Shown piece after piece: positions 45,667 to 58,769 of a stretch of DNA of 64,000 bases. The DNA is from Neurospora tetraspora. Lineage: Eukaryota > Ascomycota > Sordariomycetes > Sordariales > Sordariaceae. Where the stretch lies: contig NW_026944390.1 in the NCBI RefSeq assembly GCF_033439725.1, positions 868,001 to 932,000 of the forward strand. The letters run 5' to 3'. The notes beneath the pieces are model-generated. The model saw nothing but the letters and a program-made list of their open reading frames with translations, was not told where the DNA came from and did no database searches. Numbering within the stretch: position 1 is the first letter of the stretch; each line of letters starts with the position of its first letter. A program made the translations under genes and the position numbers.

Positions 45667-48340
45667 ACTTTAACTCTAAATTTAATTTTCGCTTTAATAA
45701 GAGTAAAAATTCAATTTACTGTAATCAAAATAAAAGCTAAATCTAGGAGCAAAGTAATAAATCTACTACGTAACTCTAATTAGAACGAAATTACTATACT
45801 TTAACGCCTACTACGTTTACGCTAACTAATTCCAAATACGTAACGCTTAATAAAGTAGGACCCGAAGACTGGGGTCGTAATTGTAAAAACGTAGGAGAAT
45901 GGGAATAAAGTAGGCTAAATCGTATTATCCCTACTATATACTATATTTTTAATAGATTCGTTTTTATAATTACCGTTTTAAATTATATAATTAATAACCA
46001 ATAAGATTCTAATATACTCTATAAAGAGTTACATCTATAAATATTTAAATACTCCTTATTTTATAAGAGAAGTACCTATACTATTAAATTAAGTAAGGTA
46101 TATATTAAATCGGCTACTCTAAATATAACTATAGTACGTACAATTTATTAAAAGATCTCGGGCAGTAGAAGAACCGTATAAAGCATTTAAAAATCGACAT
46201 TATATTTAATATAGACCGAATTAATACGCTCCGCAAAAAAGTCTTAAAAATATACTAAAATAATACTTACCTTTAAACCATCAATCAATAGGCCAGGCTT
46301 CTTCTTTAACTTTTCAAATAACTATTCGACTCAATTAAAATAATAATTATATTTATTATAATACATAGTACGTATATAATTAATATAATTAATACGGCCT
46401 TAAAAGACGTTAAAAATAATTTTGTACAAGTATTTTATATTCGTAATAATACATATTTTAGGATGTTTTATAATTAATTTAATGCTTTTCGTAATGTTAT
46501 ATTTAATTTACTTTTTCGGATAAATAGTCCCGAATATACCGAAATTAGGGTTTATAATAAACTTGGGACATTTCGATTAATTAAGTAACTATGATTAAAT
46601 TATATTAAATATTATATCTATTATAAATGATAATTCGGATTTATATATTTATGAACGGTTATTATCGAAATACGCTTCTAGCGGAAACTATTTCTTAAAA
46701 ATATACCCAAGCCTATCGAAATACTAATAAGGTATAAAAAAATAAATAATCCCTTCTCTACTACTACGGATAGCGCGACCGAAACGCTATTATAAATCCG
46801 TAATATCCTAAAATATAACCTCGCTATACTATATAACCCGGGTAATATTAAATATTTCTATTCTTATCCCTAATATTACTATAAATATAATAATATAATA
46901 TTAAAATTCGGAAATAACGAATTATTAATAAAATCATTCCTAATCCGGAGGTTAAATATAAAAATAACAAACTTAGACTATTAAAAGCGTATTAGCTCGG
47001 CTATAGATACTATACTTTATTAAAACGCAAATAAATTCTTCTTCGCCTTATTAATTAACTCCTTACTATTAATATAAATAATCATTTTTAATGTAGTAAT
47101 TCCTATAGTAAGGATGAAGAAGAATTCGAGGCGTTTAAACTTCCGATTTTCGCTAAGCGGAATACAATTAAAAATAATACTAATATTAAGTCGGTTAATA
47201 GAAGCGCGGATAATCCAAAGGGAGTTTATAAATTTCCCAAATTAATAAAAACCGGCGTATTCCTATATATATGATTCGGATTACTTAATTAAAATAATTA
47301 TATATCCGAACTATAGGACGGAAAGAAAAAGGGTCCGACGGAATTAATAAAGATCGGAGAACTTTTTATAAAAATTGTACTATTAGTAAATTATATAAAA
47401 TTTATCTATAATTACGAATACTATACGAATAGCGAATTTAAGGGCGCGTAAGAATTTAAAAAACCGGTAATAAAATATTTGTTCAAATCCAAAGAGAATA
47501 TACGTAACTTATTCTAAACGTATATACTCCTATAATATATTAATCTAATTATATTAATAAAGAGTTTAAAAATAATAATAAGTATATTATATACTTTATA
47601 GAAATTTTAGTTAATAAATAATAATTTAGCGCCGGGGTACTTTATAATAATATCCTTCTATTCGTAGCCGAAACGGCTAAATAATATAATTTATAATGTA
47701 ACTTTTATTAATAAGATAATTAATACTACTTAAAATATAATATTCTTACTAAAATCAATTACTACTATTAGGATAGTATTATTATATAAATAAATAATAC
47801 AACGGATATACTTAGCTTATTCCGAGCAAAATTAACGTAGAATTTAATAAAATGTTAATTAAACGATTAAGTTAAATAAAATTGGAATAATAATATATAT
47901 AAACCGAATTTAAAACTATTAATATTCGTCTAAATTCGTATATTTAATAATAGTAATTATATATTACTATGTAATTTTGCTTAGAATAAATGAAATAATA
48001 AAATTAGAACACATTTTAAAATATTAAACGAAACTAAAAATTTTATCGAAGGTAGAATTAAATTAAACTATCATCGGTACTAAATTTTAAATAGATTCGA
48101 TATAGAATAGTAGAGATGCGATACCTATTTCTTAGGATAATAATTACTATACCTAACGAATATACCCCCTAGGGGATACTTAATTATAAATATAAATTAT
48201 AATAAAAAAAAGAAAAATATAATCAGGAAGTTCTAATTTATATAAAGTATAATAGACAATCCGAATTTAGATACGTATTATAATTATTAAGATAATCACG
48301 AGTAATTATTAAATAAATTTTTTGTTTATATAAGGATTAT

Positions 48341-48429
48341 TGCGGCTAACGGCCAAAACGTTCAAAATTATCACAGATCTCTTCTCACTTTATTCGAAGA
48401 GACCCACATACAATGTAGGGCGGGGGCGC

Positions 48430-48460
<31 letters not shown>

Positions 48461-50011
48461 TGAGAGAGGTCAATGTAACAGAGACTAAATGGGAAAGATC
48501 GGATGATTACGATGGTTGTCTGGTTGTCAAATGGAAACTCCAAGGCTGACTCGATGGGATCAAGTAATCTCTTTTAGGTTCAGACCAGTGGTGCGGGGCA
48601 AGATAGAGTGATAGCCGCAAGATAGGACCGAGCCTTGATAGCTTATTTGCTTATCTCTGGCCTTTTAGCGGGCACTAAGCCCGATCGAGACCCTAACCGA
48701 TAACGGATTGACGAATCACGATGAGGGAATTGAGGGAAGCTGGGTCCGGTCTAAGCTTGATCAGTGTGCCACGCCGTCACCAGCGGCTTTTTTTTTTGTG
48801 CTCTTTCTCAGCAACGTGCTTCTTTGCTCGATTGGACTGACTGACGCTAAGTACCGTCGCACGTCGCTACCGTTGGATGCCCCGCGTGGCCGGGTTCAGT
48901 CCAAAATCATCAATGATCTTCACTGCTTCTGATATCATCATCTGCAACACCTTTTTTTTTTTTTTTTTTTGCCTCGAGTTCCCAATTCCATCACAAAGAC
49001 CACAGAGCACCAGAGCTGCCCTTAGTTCTCTGCCTCAGCGGACAGGGCTTCCAAACACCCCTGGACCTCATTCTCCCCTTCTCCAGGACACCCTAGTCAT
49101 GCTAGCGTGGCGCTGCGTGGGGGCTCGACTCAGCTTTTCCACATCGACACCATCAAGGTGTCTGGTATCCGAAACGAAACAATCCACTCTGTATTGGAAA
49201 TAAATACACTCGCGGGCGAGCGGGACCATACGGACACTCTCCCGTTTTTACCCCAACCGGAACTAAAACAAAGAAAGCGCACTTTGCCGCACATGGCATG
49301 CATGCAGGCAGGGTAGGCCTATCTTTGCAAGATAGTGTTGCATTGCCTGGCCTGTGTCATGTCAATATGTCAGTCAGTGGTACCTGACAACCACCACTGC
49401 ATTGCAGAGCATTGCAGAGAACGTCTTCGATGCAGATAAAATCAAGCTGTTGCCCCCTTCCCATCCAGCCCCTTCTTGTCTGTCAATATCGAGTGCAGGT
49501 TTGCCACCTTTTACACCCGTCGAACGCCAGCCCTCCAACAGACCAGCTCCAGTCCCTTTCCATCTTCCTGTTCAAATTCGGCAACATTCCGTGCTCCACC
49601 CCGGTTAGTCGTCGAGTCAACAAATCGATAATCGATACCGAAAAAGCCAAGTGAGAGCCCCTGCCTTGTCTGCTTGGAAGGAAGGCTACCATCGGTGCCA
49701 ATCAACCGACCGAATCTCAATCGGTCTTCGCTCCCTCCACCCGGTCTCCGTTGGCGGAAAAAGACGAGAGTCGACGTCGTCGCCCAACCCTCTTTTTGCC
49801 CGGGTAAAAAAAACTGCCAAAAAGGCCCACGGCCCGCGAGAAAAAGGGGGAAAGAGAGAGAGAAGTTCGTGTGTTGCTTCGAGAGAAGAAAAATCTCGTG
49901 CTTCCACCACCGAACCACCGCCCTCCATCGCCTCTCGTTTCGACGACCACGCCGCCAACTACCTAACCAGCTCAAGTCCTCTCACCAACCAATCATCACT
50001 AGAAAGGAAGG
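48341..50011. other. return to normal composition; permease upstream region
   Basis: Begins with a 29-G run and includes T-runs (48788-48797, 48952-48970). Small frames only. The 49.6-50.0 kb part is likely the permease promoter and 5' UTR. Confidence 0.4.
48432..48460. repeat. homopolymer of 29 G
   Basis: An uninterrupted G29 tract, preceded by CGGGGGCGCCC, at the right border of the AT-rich island. It could form G-quadruplex structures; exact length may be an assembly estimate. Confidence 0.85.
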
Positions 50012-51978
50012 ATGGCAGAGAAACGCAGCGCCGTAGGACGCTGGTCGGACCGGCTGGCCGTCGAAGCCGAGCCCGGGCTCACCACAGCCCAGTTGATGGT
50101 GCGAAACCTTGCCTTTTTGCCCTGAGATTGACATCACAGAGACTCTCCTCACTCGATCTCATCGCATTCGCATTCGTTTGAATTGCCGCAGCCCAAGACT
50201 GACACTTGCCGTTTTCCTCACAACAGTTGACGAACCACGACCTGAAGCCCGTGGAGGCTGAGCGTCGAACATGGGGCGCTTGGAACTTTGTCGGCTTTTG
50301 GATTGCTGACTCGTTCAACATCAACACCTGGATGATCTCGTCGTCCATGATGGTGAATGGTCTGTCATGGTGGCAATCGTGGCTGTGTGTTTGGATCGGT
50401 TATGCCATCTCGGCCTGCTTCATCTGCTTGACCGGCCGCATTGGTGCTATTTATCACATTGGTTTCCCCGTCGCCAGCAGATCCTCCTTCGGCATCTGGG
50501 GTAGCTTGTGGCCTGTCCTCAACAGAGCTGCCATGGGTATGTGGCGCTCACTCCTTCCCTCATCTCATGTTAATTCATACATGACGAATCTTCTCATTTC
50601 ATGAGTGCCCTTTGCTAACCTTGGTGGAAATAGCTTGTATATGGTATGGTGTTCAGGCTTATATTGGAGGTCACTGTGTCTATCTCATGATCCGATCCAT
50701 CTGGAAGGCCTGGGTAAGTGATTCTTTATATCAATCTCATAAGATCATGTTTATTCTAACTATAGTATCCAGGACCGTGAGACGATTCCCAACACCTTCT
50801 CTCCTACATCAGGCACCACGACAGCCGACTTTGTCTCTTTCTTCATCTTCTGGCTCTGCTCATTGCCCGCCATCTGGTTCCCTGTTCACAAGATCCGCCA
50901 TCTGTTTACCGTCAAGGCCTACTTCGTCCCCTCAGCCGCCATTGCCTTCATGATCTGGGCCATTGTCCGTGCCGGCGACATTGGCCCCATCATTCGCCAG
51001 CCATCTTCCTTGAAGGGCAGCGACCTTGCCTGGGAGTTCGTCAAGGGCATCATGAGCTCGATCGCCAACTTCGCCACTCTCATCGTCAACGACCCGGACT
51101 TTACTCGTTACGCCAGGAAGCCCAAAGACGCGCTCTGGTCCCAGCTCTTCACGATTCCTACGGGCTTCGCCATCACTTCGCTCATCGGTATTCTTGTCTC
51201 GTCCTGTTCGTTCACGATCTACGGCGAAGCTGTTTGGGATCCGCTCGACCTGCTGGAGAAATTCCTGGACGATGGCAACTCGGCCGAGCGCTTCGGCGTC
51301 TTCGTCATCTCTTTCGCCTTCTCGCTCGCCCAGCTCGGCACCAACATTGCCGCCAACTCGGTATCCGCCGGCGCTGATCTGACTGCTTTGTTGCCTCGCT
51401 GGATCAACATTCGCCGCGGTGGTTATATCTGCGCGGCCGTCGGTCTGGCTATGAACCCCTGGACCCTCCTCACCTCCAACAACCAGTTCACCACCTACCT
51501 CTCGGCCTATAGCGTCTTCCTCTCCTCGATCGCCGGTGTCATTATTTGCGACTACTACATTGTTCGCCGCGGTTATCTCGAAGTCAAGGAACTCTACGAT
51601 GAACGCAAAACCGGACCCTACTATTACACCTGGGGTATCCACTGGCGCGCCTATGCCGCCTACATTGCCGGTATCTTAATCAACGTGGTCGGGTTTGCCG
51701 GAGCGGTTGGAAGGAAAGTTCCGATCGGAGCCACCTACATTTACAACGTCAACTTCTTTGCCGGTTTTCTCGTCTCCGGCGGCGTTTACTGGCTTCTCTG
51801 CCACTTCTTCCCCATCCCGGCCGTTAGCGACAAGTGGATGGAAGTTGGCGGCAGGTTTGAGGATCTCAGGGCTGCGTACGACAGCGACAGCGCGACCGGA
51901 AGCGGCCATGAAAATTATGTTGATCCCATGGCCGGAAAGCCCTACAAGCTGGGCGCGGATGACAGCAAGATTGTCTAG
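50012..51978 (+). CDS. NCS1 family nucleobase permease (uracil/allantoin type, 560 aa)
   Basis: Exons 50012-50098, 50227-50536, 50634-50713 and 50773-51978; introns GTGCGA...ACAG, GTATGT...AATAG and GTAAGT...TCCAG, phases consistent. Conserved NCS1 features: [20 protein letters not shown] at the start of exon 2, [12 protein letters not shown] (helix 1), [44 protein letters not shown] and [20 protein letters not shown]. Twelve hydrophobic segments fit the LeuT-fold cation symporters. NPW in AMNPWTLL is also typical. By overall pattern it groups with fungal Fur4/Dal4/Fui-type transporters for uracil, allantoin or uridine at the plasma membrane; the substrate is not decided by sequence alone. 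Confidence 0.92.
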
Positions 51979-53318
51979 GAACGCAAGACATATTTTTCTG
52001 CGGATGTTTTTGAGCGCACACTACTCAAACGTTACATACTCACACTCACAAACAAGAGAACAGAGTAATGTGGTTGGTCTTTTTTTGCATAGACAAGGCT
52101 TCTTCTGATGAACAGATGACAGGCCAGGTTTGGCTTTGTAATGACTCCTTTCTTTTTTGGGTGTTTGGATTTGGGATTGGAAAATACCACGTACGCGGAA
52201 TAAAGCGCAATGATAGTAATTAGGCTAGGCTTAGGGGAGAGCGTTTTGTTTGTTATTTTTGGTTAGGAATACCCCGTTGGTTACGATTCACGACTTAATG
52301 AGTTATGAATAATGAATAATGAAGAGATAACGTGTTATACGTACATACTTTCGTTCGTTCTTTGCATTGTGTGTGTGTTGTGTTGGTTGCGTGTGTTTGT
52401 CATTTGTGTACTGTGGTTTGTTTATGTGTTTATAAAATTCACTGTCTTTTACCCCTTTTCCCATCAAAAACGCATCAAAATCAAATGATGGAAATATCAA
52501 AGGAATCATATAGGTATCGCCAACTTTCTATCATTTTCGAGCATCAATATAATCCAAGATCAGACATCAAACTCTCAAAGATGAGTTCAGCCTCACACTG
52601 TGTCATGTCCACTTACCCACCCAGCGACCCTCTCACCACATTAGCATTCATCACAGAAACTGCTTATTTTCACTGGGTATTCAAAATTGGAATAAGTGAC
52701 TCGAATTAACAGTCAACCCGAAAAATATCAAAGCATCGATAGTTGGTCCATCATCGCCATACTTCCATTCCCAGCTTTGTGCCGTATGGCGATCTTGAAC
52801 TACGACAGGCAAAAAGTGTCATAAGCACTTCCCATCTGAGAGTTAGGGTCAAAGCCGCCATTACCCGCCGACGACCTTCATACATTTCGCTCGCCCATTA
52901 ATACCATCCAAGACGGTAGGACGAGACAATTGAAACATTGGATAGTTCCTTCGCTCTTTCCCGATATTCAAATACTGCATTGGCAGTCGAGAAGCCCCTT
53001 CCTCGTTGCAAAATCGTCGAGTGATCTTGGGGCAACTGGCTCTTGGGGCATGTTTGGGAAGGCACATCCAGACTGCACTTGGGGTCTTGGCGGGTGCGCC
53101 TGTGACGTGCCCGCGCAATGGAAGATTGGAAGGTGCGCATCGACATCATTTGTCGCCCACCACCTACCGTGTCTGAGCGTGTCTAGCTGAGCACCCAAAA
53201 TTGGCGGTTATGGCCACTTGTTGCACTTCAGTTGGAAACTTGAATCTAACGAACAGGTTGCGCATTATGATTTAACGATTTTCAAAAGCAATCACATCTT
53301 TCAAACCAAGGCCCAGGC
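51979..53318. other. intergenic, no gene recognised
   Basis: 3' side of the permease followed by short unsupported frames (52.33-52.71, 52.86-53.2 kb). Confidence 0.45.
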
Positions 53319-53616
53319 TCAGTTCCTATTCTCCAACCCGCTAGCTGCCCAGTTCTTGCACGCCCTCTGCATCTCCGCCTCGGCCCCGTTCTTCTGATAC
53401 ACGTCCTTGATCTCCTTGGGCTGGCGCTCGAATGATGCTCATCGCGAAGCCGTCGTGCAAGTGCCACTCAAAGTGACAGTGCAGTAGCCACAAGCCCGGG
53501 TTATAAGTATATAGAGATGTGAACTTGTGACACATGTCACGCCTTTGACGTTTCTTTGATTGCTTCCCTGGTGTCCAACAGAAACTGGGCGAACATGAGT
53601 GTCTTGGCATATTCAT
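53319..53616 (-). pseudogene. multicopper oxidase (laccase/Fet3-like) C-terminal relic
   Basis: The reverse strand encodes NPGLWLLHCHFEWHLHDGFA, the C-terminal copper-binding block (HCHxxWHxxxG) of multicopper oxidases. A one-base shift just after AMSII is needed to continue into the expected tail KEIKDVYQKNGAEAEMQRAC, ending at TGA near 53319. Upstream, RRDM runs into unrelated residues instead of the preceding cupredoxin strands. The other copper sites are absent. It is therefore a broken 3' fragment, not a functional enzyme. Confidence 0.8.
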
Positions 53617-53889
53617 ATTGGATGAGGCTCTTGATACCGAAGGGTCATTCTCGTGTTATATGTGTTCTGCCGTTTATTTCGTGAAGAAGATACCTAGGAA
53701 AGAGAAAGAAACTCGAAAGAAATATGAAAAAGTCACCTCATCTAGCTCGCTATGATCGTTCAGATCATGGCGGAAGAACAAAAAGTAGCGCAAGATGAAA
53801 GACCAGAAATAGAAAGACTGCGTAATAGAGAGGCAAAGACATGAACTCTGATTTGTGGCCCTGCTCACTCGTAAAAAAAATCCCCAGGC

Positions 53890-56216
53890 TTAAACCAAAG
53901 TTATGACCCTGGCCTCCGGCTCACTCTCCGTACCTGCTTCTTGCCGCCAATCTGGCTTCCAATGCCTCTTGCTCTCTTCAGTGTCGTCCTTCTCTAAACG
54001 ATACCGCTGTGCCAAGACACCAATTCTTTCGTATATTTGCCTTGCCTCGTCAACACAATGGAGTACCAACCCCATAAAGTGCCCTGTTCGGCCTATGTAT
54101 TTCATCATGCGCAAACAGTAAAAGGTTGGCTCTGCCGGGCCCGCAGGATATTCCTCCTTGAGCCAGTTGGCGAATTTGAGCCAGCCATAGTCGCACATGA
54201 AGAAGGGTTCGGGATAGGGCTCGATGTTCTCGGCCCACGCATCCTTTTCCATTGCAAGTAGCTGTTGCCACCCAATTGGAACAATAATACCTTGGATGCG
54301 GAGTTCGTGATACCGCCTCTTCTCCGTGGATGGTGGGGGCTTTTGCCCGTCTGCTATTCTGTCCTGTCCAAAGGGTTCGCCGATAGGGGTTATCAAGAAG
54401 GCGCTATCCGGGTAGTGCTGGTACGTGGGGGGAGAGGGGGAGTCTACTGCCACCTCCTCACGAAACTTGGCGTATAGGATAGACATACGAGGCCCCATAG
54501 GATTCTTGTTGTTCAGCGAGGCCCATGACCATGTCGGAAAAAGCCACTTTTCGCTGCTCCATTTGGTCTTGATGGTATCAGGACGAACTCTCAGTCGCTC
54601 GTGAAACTCAGGTATTGTTCTCCAGAGCAGGTCCTTAGCGAATGAGCCCGACCAGATTCCGCCGAAGTAGCGCTCGCCCTGCCTCCAGTGCCGAAAATAT
54701 TCAGCAAGCCCCTCAATTGCCGTAAGTCTGTCGCCCAAACAACTAAGGTTGGTTCTACAGGCGTAGCCAGAGACCAGCACATGCCATAATTGAGCCCATA
54801 GAAGTAAGTTCTCTGACTGAGTACCAGCCTCGTGTTTGGTATCTCTCGCCGGGAGTTTGACGAAGGTACTAGAGGTAAGCCCCAAAACTTCCAGCTAGTT
54901 CTGATGCGAAGAGTACCTGTATTCATTCCAACGACACTGGCAGGATATGTTTTCTCGACAGAGCCACATAGCCTCCCGACCTAAGAAAACCAGAGTTCGT
55001 GGCGACACAAGGGTCTCCTGATAAACCCATCCACGAGAGAGGAGAGGATGGTACACATGATCGTGATGATACTGTTCCTGCGCGTAGAGGGAGTACGGGG
55101 TACCATCGGGCATAGTACCTTTCAGTTCGACAATACGCATTGCGGCAGGAGCCCATAGACCTTCCCGGCAATTAGTGAAAGCCAAGGCACCCAGAGTGAC
55201 ATATGAACCAGCAAAGACCGCGCACATGGAGGCGGACTCTCGCTCCCAGTCTTCTCTCACCACCTTGGTGTGACTTTCCGTATCTTTCTTCGGGTCTGCT
55301 TGGATGATGCACAAGGAGTCGATTCACAGATATGGGACGCCAAGGCTTCTAGTCAACTCGATCGCATCTCGAAATGTTGGTGGGAAATCGTCAAGCGAGA
55401 TACCCTCGCTCATATACTCTTCGAGATTGTGAACCGTGAGCTTGGTATTCATAAGACCCGGATCACCCCAGCAATGACTGAGTGTGATATATCTTCCACT
55501 TGCCCCATTGGTTGCCATGATACGCACTTTATCAGGCGCATAGCTGACATCAACAACGCGGGTCGGAAGGCTCGACAAAGAGGTATCCTCACAGTTGCCA
55601 TGTGTTGTGATACAGGCATCGAGCTGTTCAAGTATCCATTCATGACTCCTGAAAGGTCTCAAGTTCTGCATATAGGGGTTGCAAGATGATTGCGTTGATT
55701 TCCATGGTTTGCGAGGGAGTTTCAGTTCTGGCGAGCGTTAGTGTACAGATTCTGGCAGCTGAATTGGAAAGTAAACTCCTGAAATAGACGATTAAGCGCA
55801 GAACTCAACCAACAGGACGAAGTAATATAAAACAACTGACCTTTAGCATAAAAATAAAAGATTCCTGACCGATGCCAAGGTTGAGAGAGCGAAGGTGGCA
55901 CATACAGATATACGTACATGGATCTAAGTTCATCGTTTAAGTTGAGCAAGTATATGTTCATCGTTCTAGGACGGAAACGGAATGTCTCATAGTTCAACAA
56001 GCTCTCAAAAGCATCACCTATAATCTTGCACGTCAGACACCCGTCCGCAGCCGACTTGTATAGGTCTTCAAGATCTCGTTCTCGGGTGACACCGCTCCGC
56101 TTTGTCAGCCCCTCACCGGGGATGCACATGCGACAAACATCACAGTCTTTGCACCAAGAAGACACCCGTGAGCTGACCTCGAGTGCTTTCGTCTCTGGGG
56201 GTGCTTGGGATGCCAT
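53890..56216 (-). pseudogene. HET-domain (heterokaryon incompatibility) gene with two in-frame stops
   Basis: Exons 56216-55841 and 55727-53890, 738 codons. The 113-bp intron is GTCAGT...CGCCAG with a CACTAAC branch site. HET hallmarks in order are SHEWILEQLDACITTHGNC, RYITLSHCWG, FRDAIELTRSLGVPYL-stop-IDSLCIIQ and SRGWVYQE. The invariant Trp before IDSLCIIQ is TGA (55326-55324), and a second stop TAG (54897-54895) replaces a probable Gln in HQN-stop-LEVLG. The frame is otherwise continuous to the TAA at 53890, so exactly two nonsense changes break it. The N-terminus has a Cys-rich segment (CKDCDVCRMC). HET proteins trigger incompatibility cell death after fusion of unlike hyphae; a disabled allele would not signal. 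An ACAG microsatellite lies just upstream of the ATG. Confidence 0.85.
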
Positions 56217-57271
56217 GAATATAAAGTTGAGGCGGGCGGATGGTGAGGTTGTGTCGTAGCAGCCAGACAGACAGACAGACAGACAGACGATGAACCTTCC
56301 AGACCGCAACGAGAGAGAATCTTCACGCACACAAGACATTGTAGGTAGAGAAATGCATAAGAAACGTGACTTGCCTTGCGCTTACCTGAGTGGCTGACGA
56401 GCCATTAGCATTTTAGCCGATGCTACCGTACACCTCGAGAATCGAGAGAAGACCCCTCAGCATTAAAAGCCAGTCGCAGGCGAAAGAAATGATAGAGGTG
56501 CAAACGTGACGAAAAACACTGCAATACGTAGTGTAGTTGATCCGAAATCCGAAACCGGTAACCAACCATGGTAAATTTCATCCAACCCCCTCAGTTTGAA
56601 GCGACATAATATCACCAAAACAGGAGGCAAGATCGTGTTTTTTCCTCGAGTTGTCTTCGGATTTGAATAGTTTCCGCTCCGGTATTTTTTTTAAAGACGC
56701 TCCCTGAAGCTTCTATGTCGTATTGGAGGTCAAATTGATGATGAGATTTGATGACTGATTTGTCGACGATGCTCGATGTCTATGACACGAGCTGATTGGC
56801 GGAACTTTGGTGTATAAAAGTCTGCAAATCGAGATGCCATAGCGGACTACGGTTTTTGCCAAGGCGGAATACCGACTTCGTAGTTGATCCTGGGTACGGA
56901 GGAGGGGAAAAAGAAAGTAAGGCAGCTTAGAGATACTGGAAGGGGGTTGTGATGGTAAAGGGAAGCCCAGTAAATGGGTGATAAGGGCACGGACTTGAAG
57001 GGTCCATGGTAGGAGAGGATGGTGACGATGATGGCGTTACAAACCAAACAAGACGTTGATGAAAAGGAAGAGATCACAATCCCGAAATGTCTGTTGTTGT
57101 TTGTGGTGAGGGGTGTCACATGACTACATGAGACATGTGACGCCATTCTTCCGCTGTGTTATCGATATCCGATAAGATCAGTGTGCGATAAGCGGCAAGA
57201 GATCTGCGGGGCACGTCGAAGTATCGATGTACCTTACAAGGATAAGGCAAACAGGTCTTGGCATCCTCGAG
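56217..57271. other. intergenic between the HET pseudogene and the LTR element
   Basis: Starts with (ACAG)n at about 56262-56288. A 99-codon minus-strand frame (57146-56847) has no recognisable domain. Otherwise empty. Confidence 0.45.
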
Positions 57272-57276
57272 CCTCT

Positions 57277-57448
57277 TGTCAGATGTGACGGTGTAGAATT
57301 GATTGATTGAAGAGTGTGTGTAACTGATTCGCCCAGAAGGTATAGGGGGTGTTGGGGTAACCCAAATATGCCCAGAAATTAGGTAATATTAGGTGGCTGG
57401 AGCGTTAACCTCTATATAGTATAGTTAAAACCACCCTTAAATTTAATA
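57277..57448 (-). repeat. LTR 1
   Basis: 172 bp. Its first ~30 bp (TGTCAGATGTGACGG) are unmutated, while its inner end (CTTAAATTTAATA) is the RIPed form of CTTGAATCTGACA. Confidence 0.92.
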
Positions 57449-58769
57449 TACCCCCTTACTTGCAGACCTTCCAAATAGGGTAAAAGTGAAACTATTTATA
57501 GAATTTCTCTTCTAGTACGTTAATTTCTCTAGCTAAATTGTGAATATCCTCCAAAATATTATCCGGAATCTCCTTATCTGTTCCTATCTCCTTACGAATT
57601 AGTATATTCGTTATTCTTATTAGTTCCTGGGATTTCTCGTAATCTAATTATTTTAGAACCTTTATTAATCTATCGGCTAGTATTTTCTTCGTTTCTAAAT
57701 ACTCAATTTCAATCCTTCCTTCTATAATCTCCTACCTTAATTAATAATAATAAATATCGACGTATTTCAATTTAATTATCAACTTCGTTACTTTAATAAT
57801 TAATATACAAATCGTCTATATATTATTACAACCAATTACGGGTATATCCTTATCGAAGGGAATATTAATTTCCTTAATAACGTTTAAAATCGATAATAAT
57901 TCTACTTTTATTATTAAAGTAGATACCGTCTTTTAATTAATTATACCTTAATAAACTAGATTACAACAGAATTTAATTATAAATTTATACGAATTCTTTC
58001 AATTTAGAGAGATATCGGCGTACAATATATTTGAGGCGATTTCAAATTTCATTAATTTATTATAATAGAAGGAAAGATTAGAGTAGTATTAAAAGTAATA
58101 TAAAATTTTATTAGTAGCTTTATAATATTAAGGATTAGGATTATAATTATAGCGAATTAATCGGTTGGCGGCGAAAATAATATTAAACTGAGTAATTATA
58201 ATAACGTATATTATAAAGCTAATAACGACCTAATATTCCCTAATTTGATTAAAAGAGGCTATACTATTATAAAATATAAACTCTTCGTTATTTATCGGAA
58301 TAAAGGCGAAGATATAGGGATTTGTAATAAAAAGAAATAAATTAATTTACTTACGAAAGGTATTACGCCCAGTTTATTGATTAATTAACTAATATAGGAA
58401 AACTTTAATTAATTAATAAAAGAGTTATTAATAGAAGATATAAAGAAAATAAATAATATTTTTAGGTAGATTTTTAATAAATTATTAGAAATATATTAAG
58501 GGAGGAGCCTCCTTACGAAGAATATAGTAGATAAGTTGGAAGTAAGGATATATTAATAAAGAAACGATAATTAGAAACCGGGTAAAATTAAGGATATAAA
58601 GAGGATCTGAGAATTATAAGCGGAGGAATTTGAATAAATGTTTTAATTACAGATGGAATTATAGATAGAGGAGTTTAAAGATAGGGATTGAAGGATAATT
58701 TATTATTTTATATATATATAGATTTTAAAGCTCTAAAATTTCTTTTGTAGGGAGGTAATATTATAGGAT

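Larger units (their letters stand above)
34470..48340. repeat. AT-rich RIP-mutated heterochromatin-like island (about 13.9 kb)
   Basis: The sequence switches abruptly to dominant TA/AT dinucleotides with scarce C and G and stop codons in every frame; no meaningful ORF survives apart from small frames in unmutated patches. Recognisable retrotransposon protein blocks with Asp-to-Asn, Gln-to-stop and Trp-to-stop changes show these are repeats mutated by C:G to T:A transitions, the RIP signature of Neurospora. Such islands usually carry H3K9me3 and DNA methylation. Sub-elements that I could identify are listed separately; 34.5-35.9, 43.3-45.2 and 45.7-48.3 kb remain unassigned. Confidence 0.93.

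Noticed and set aside
34470-48340. Centromere or CRISPR array
   Set aside because: The AT-rich island is far too short for a Neurospora centromere and has no regularly spaced repeats.
50932-51642. 236-codon minus-strand ORF within the permease exon
   Set aside because: Antisense shadow of conserved NCS1 transmembrane segments.
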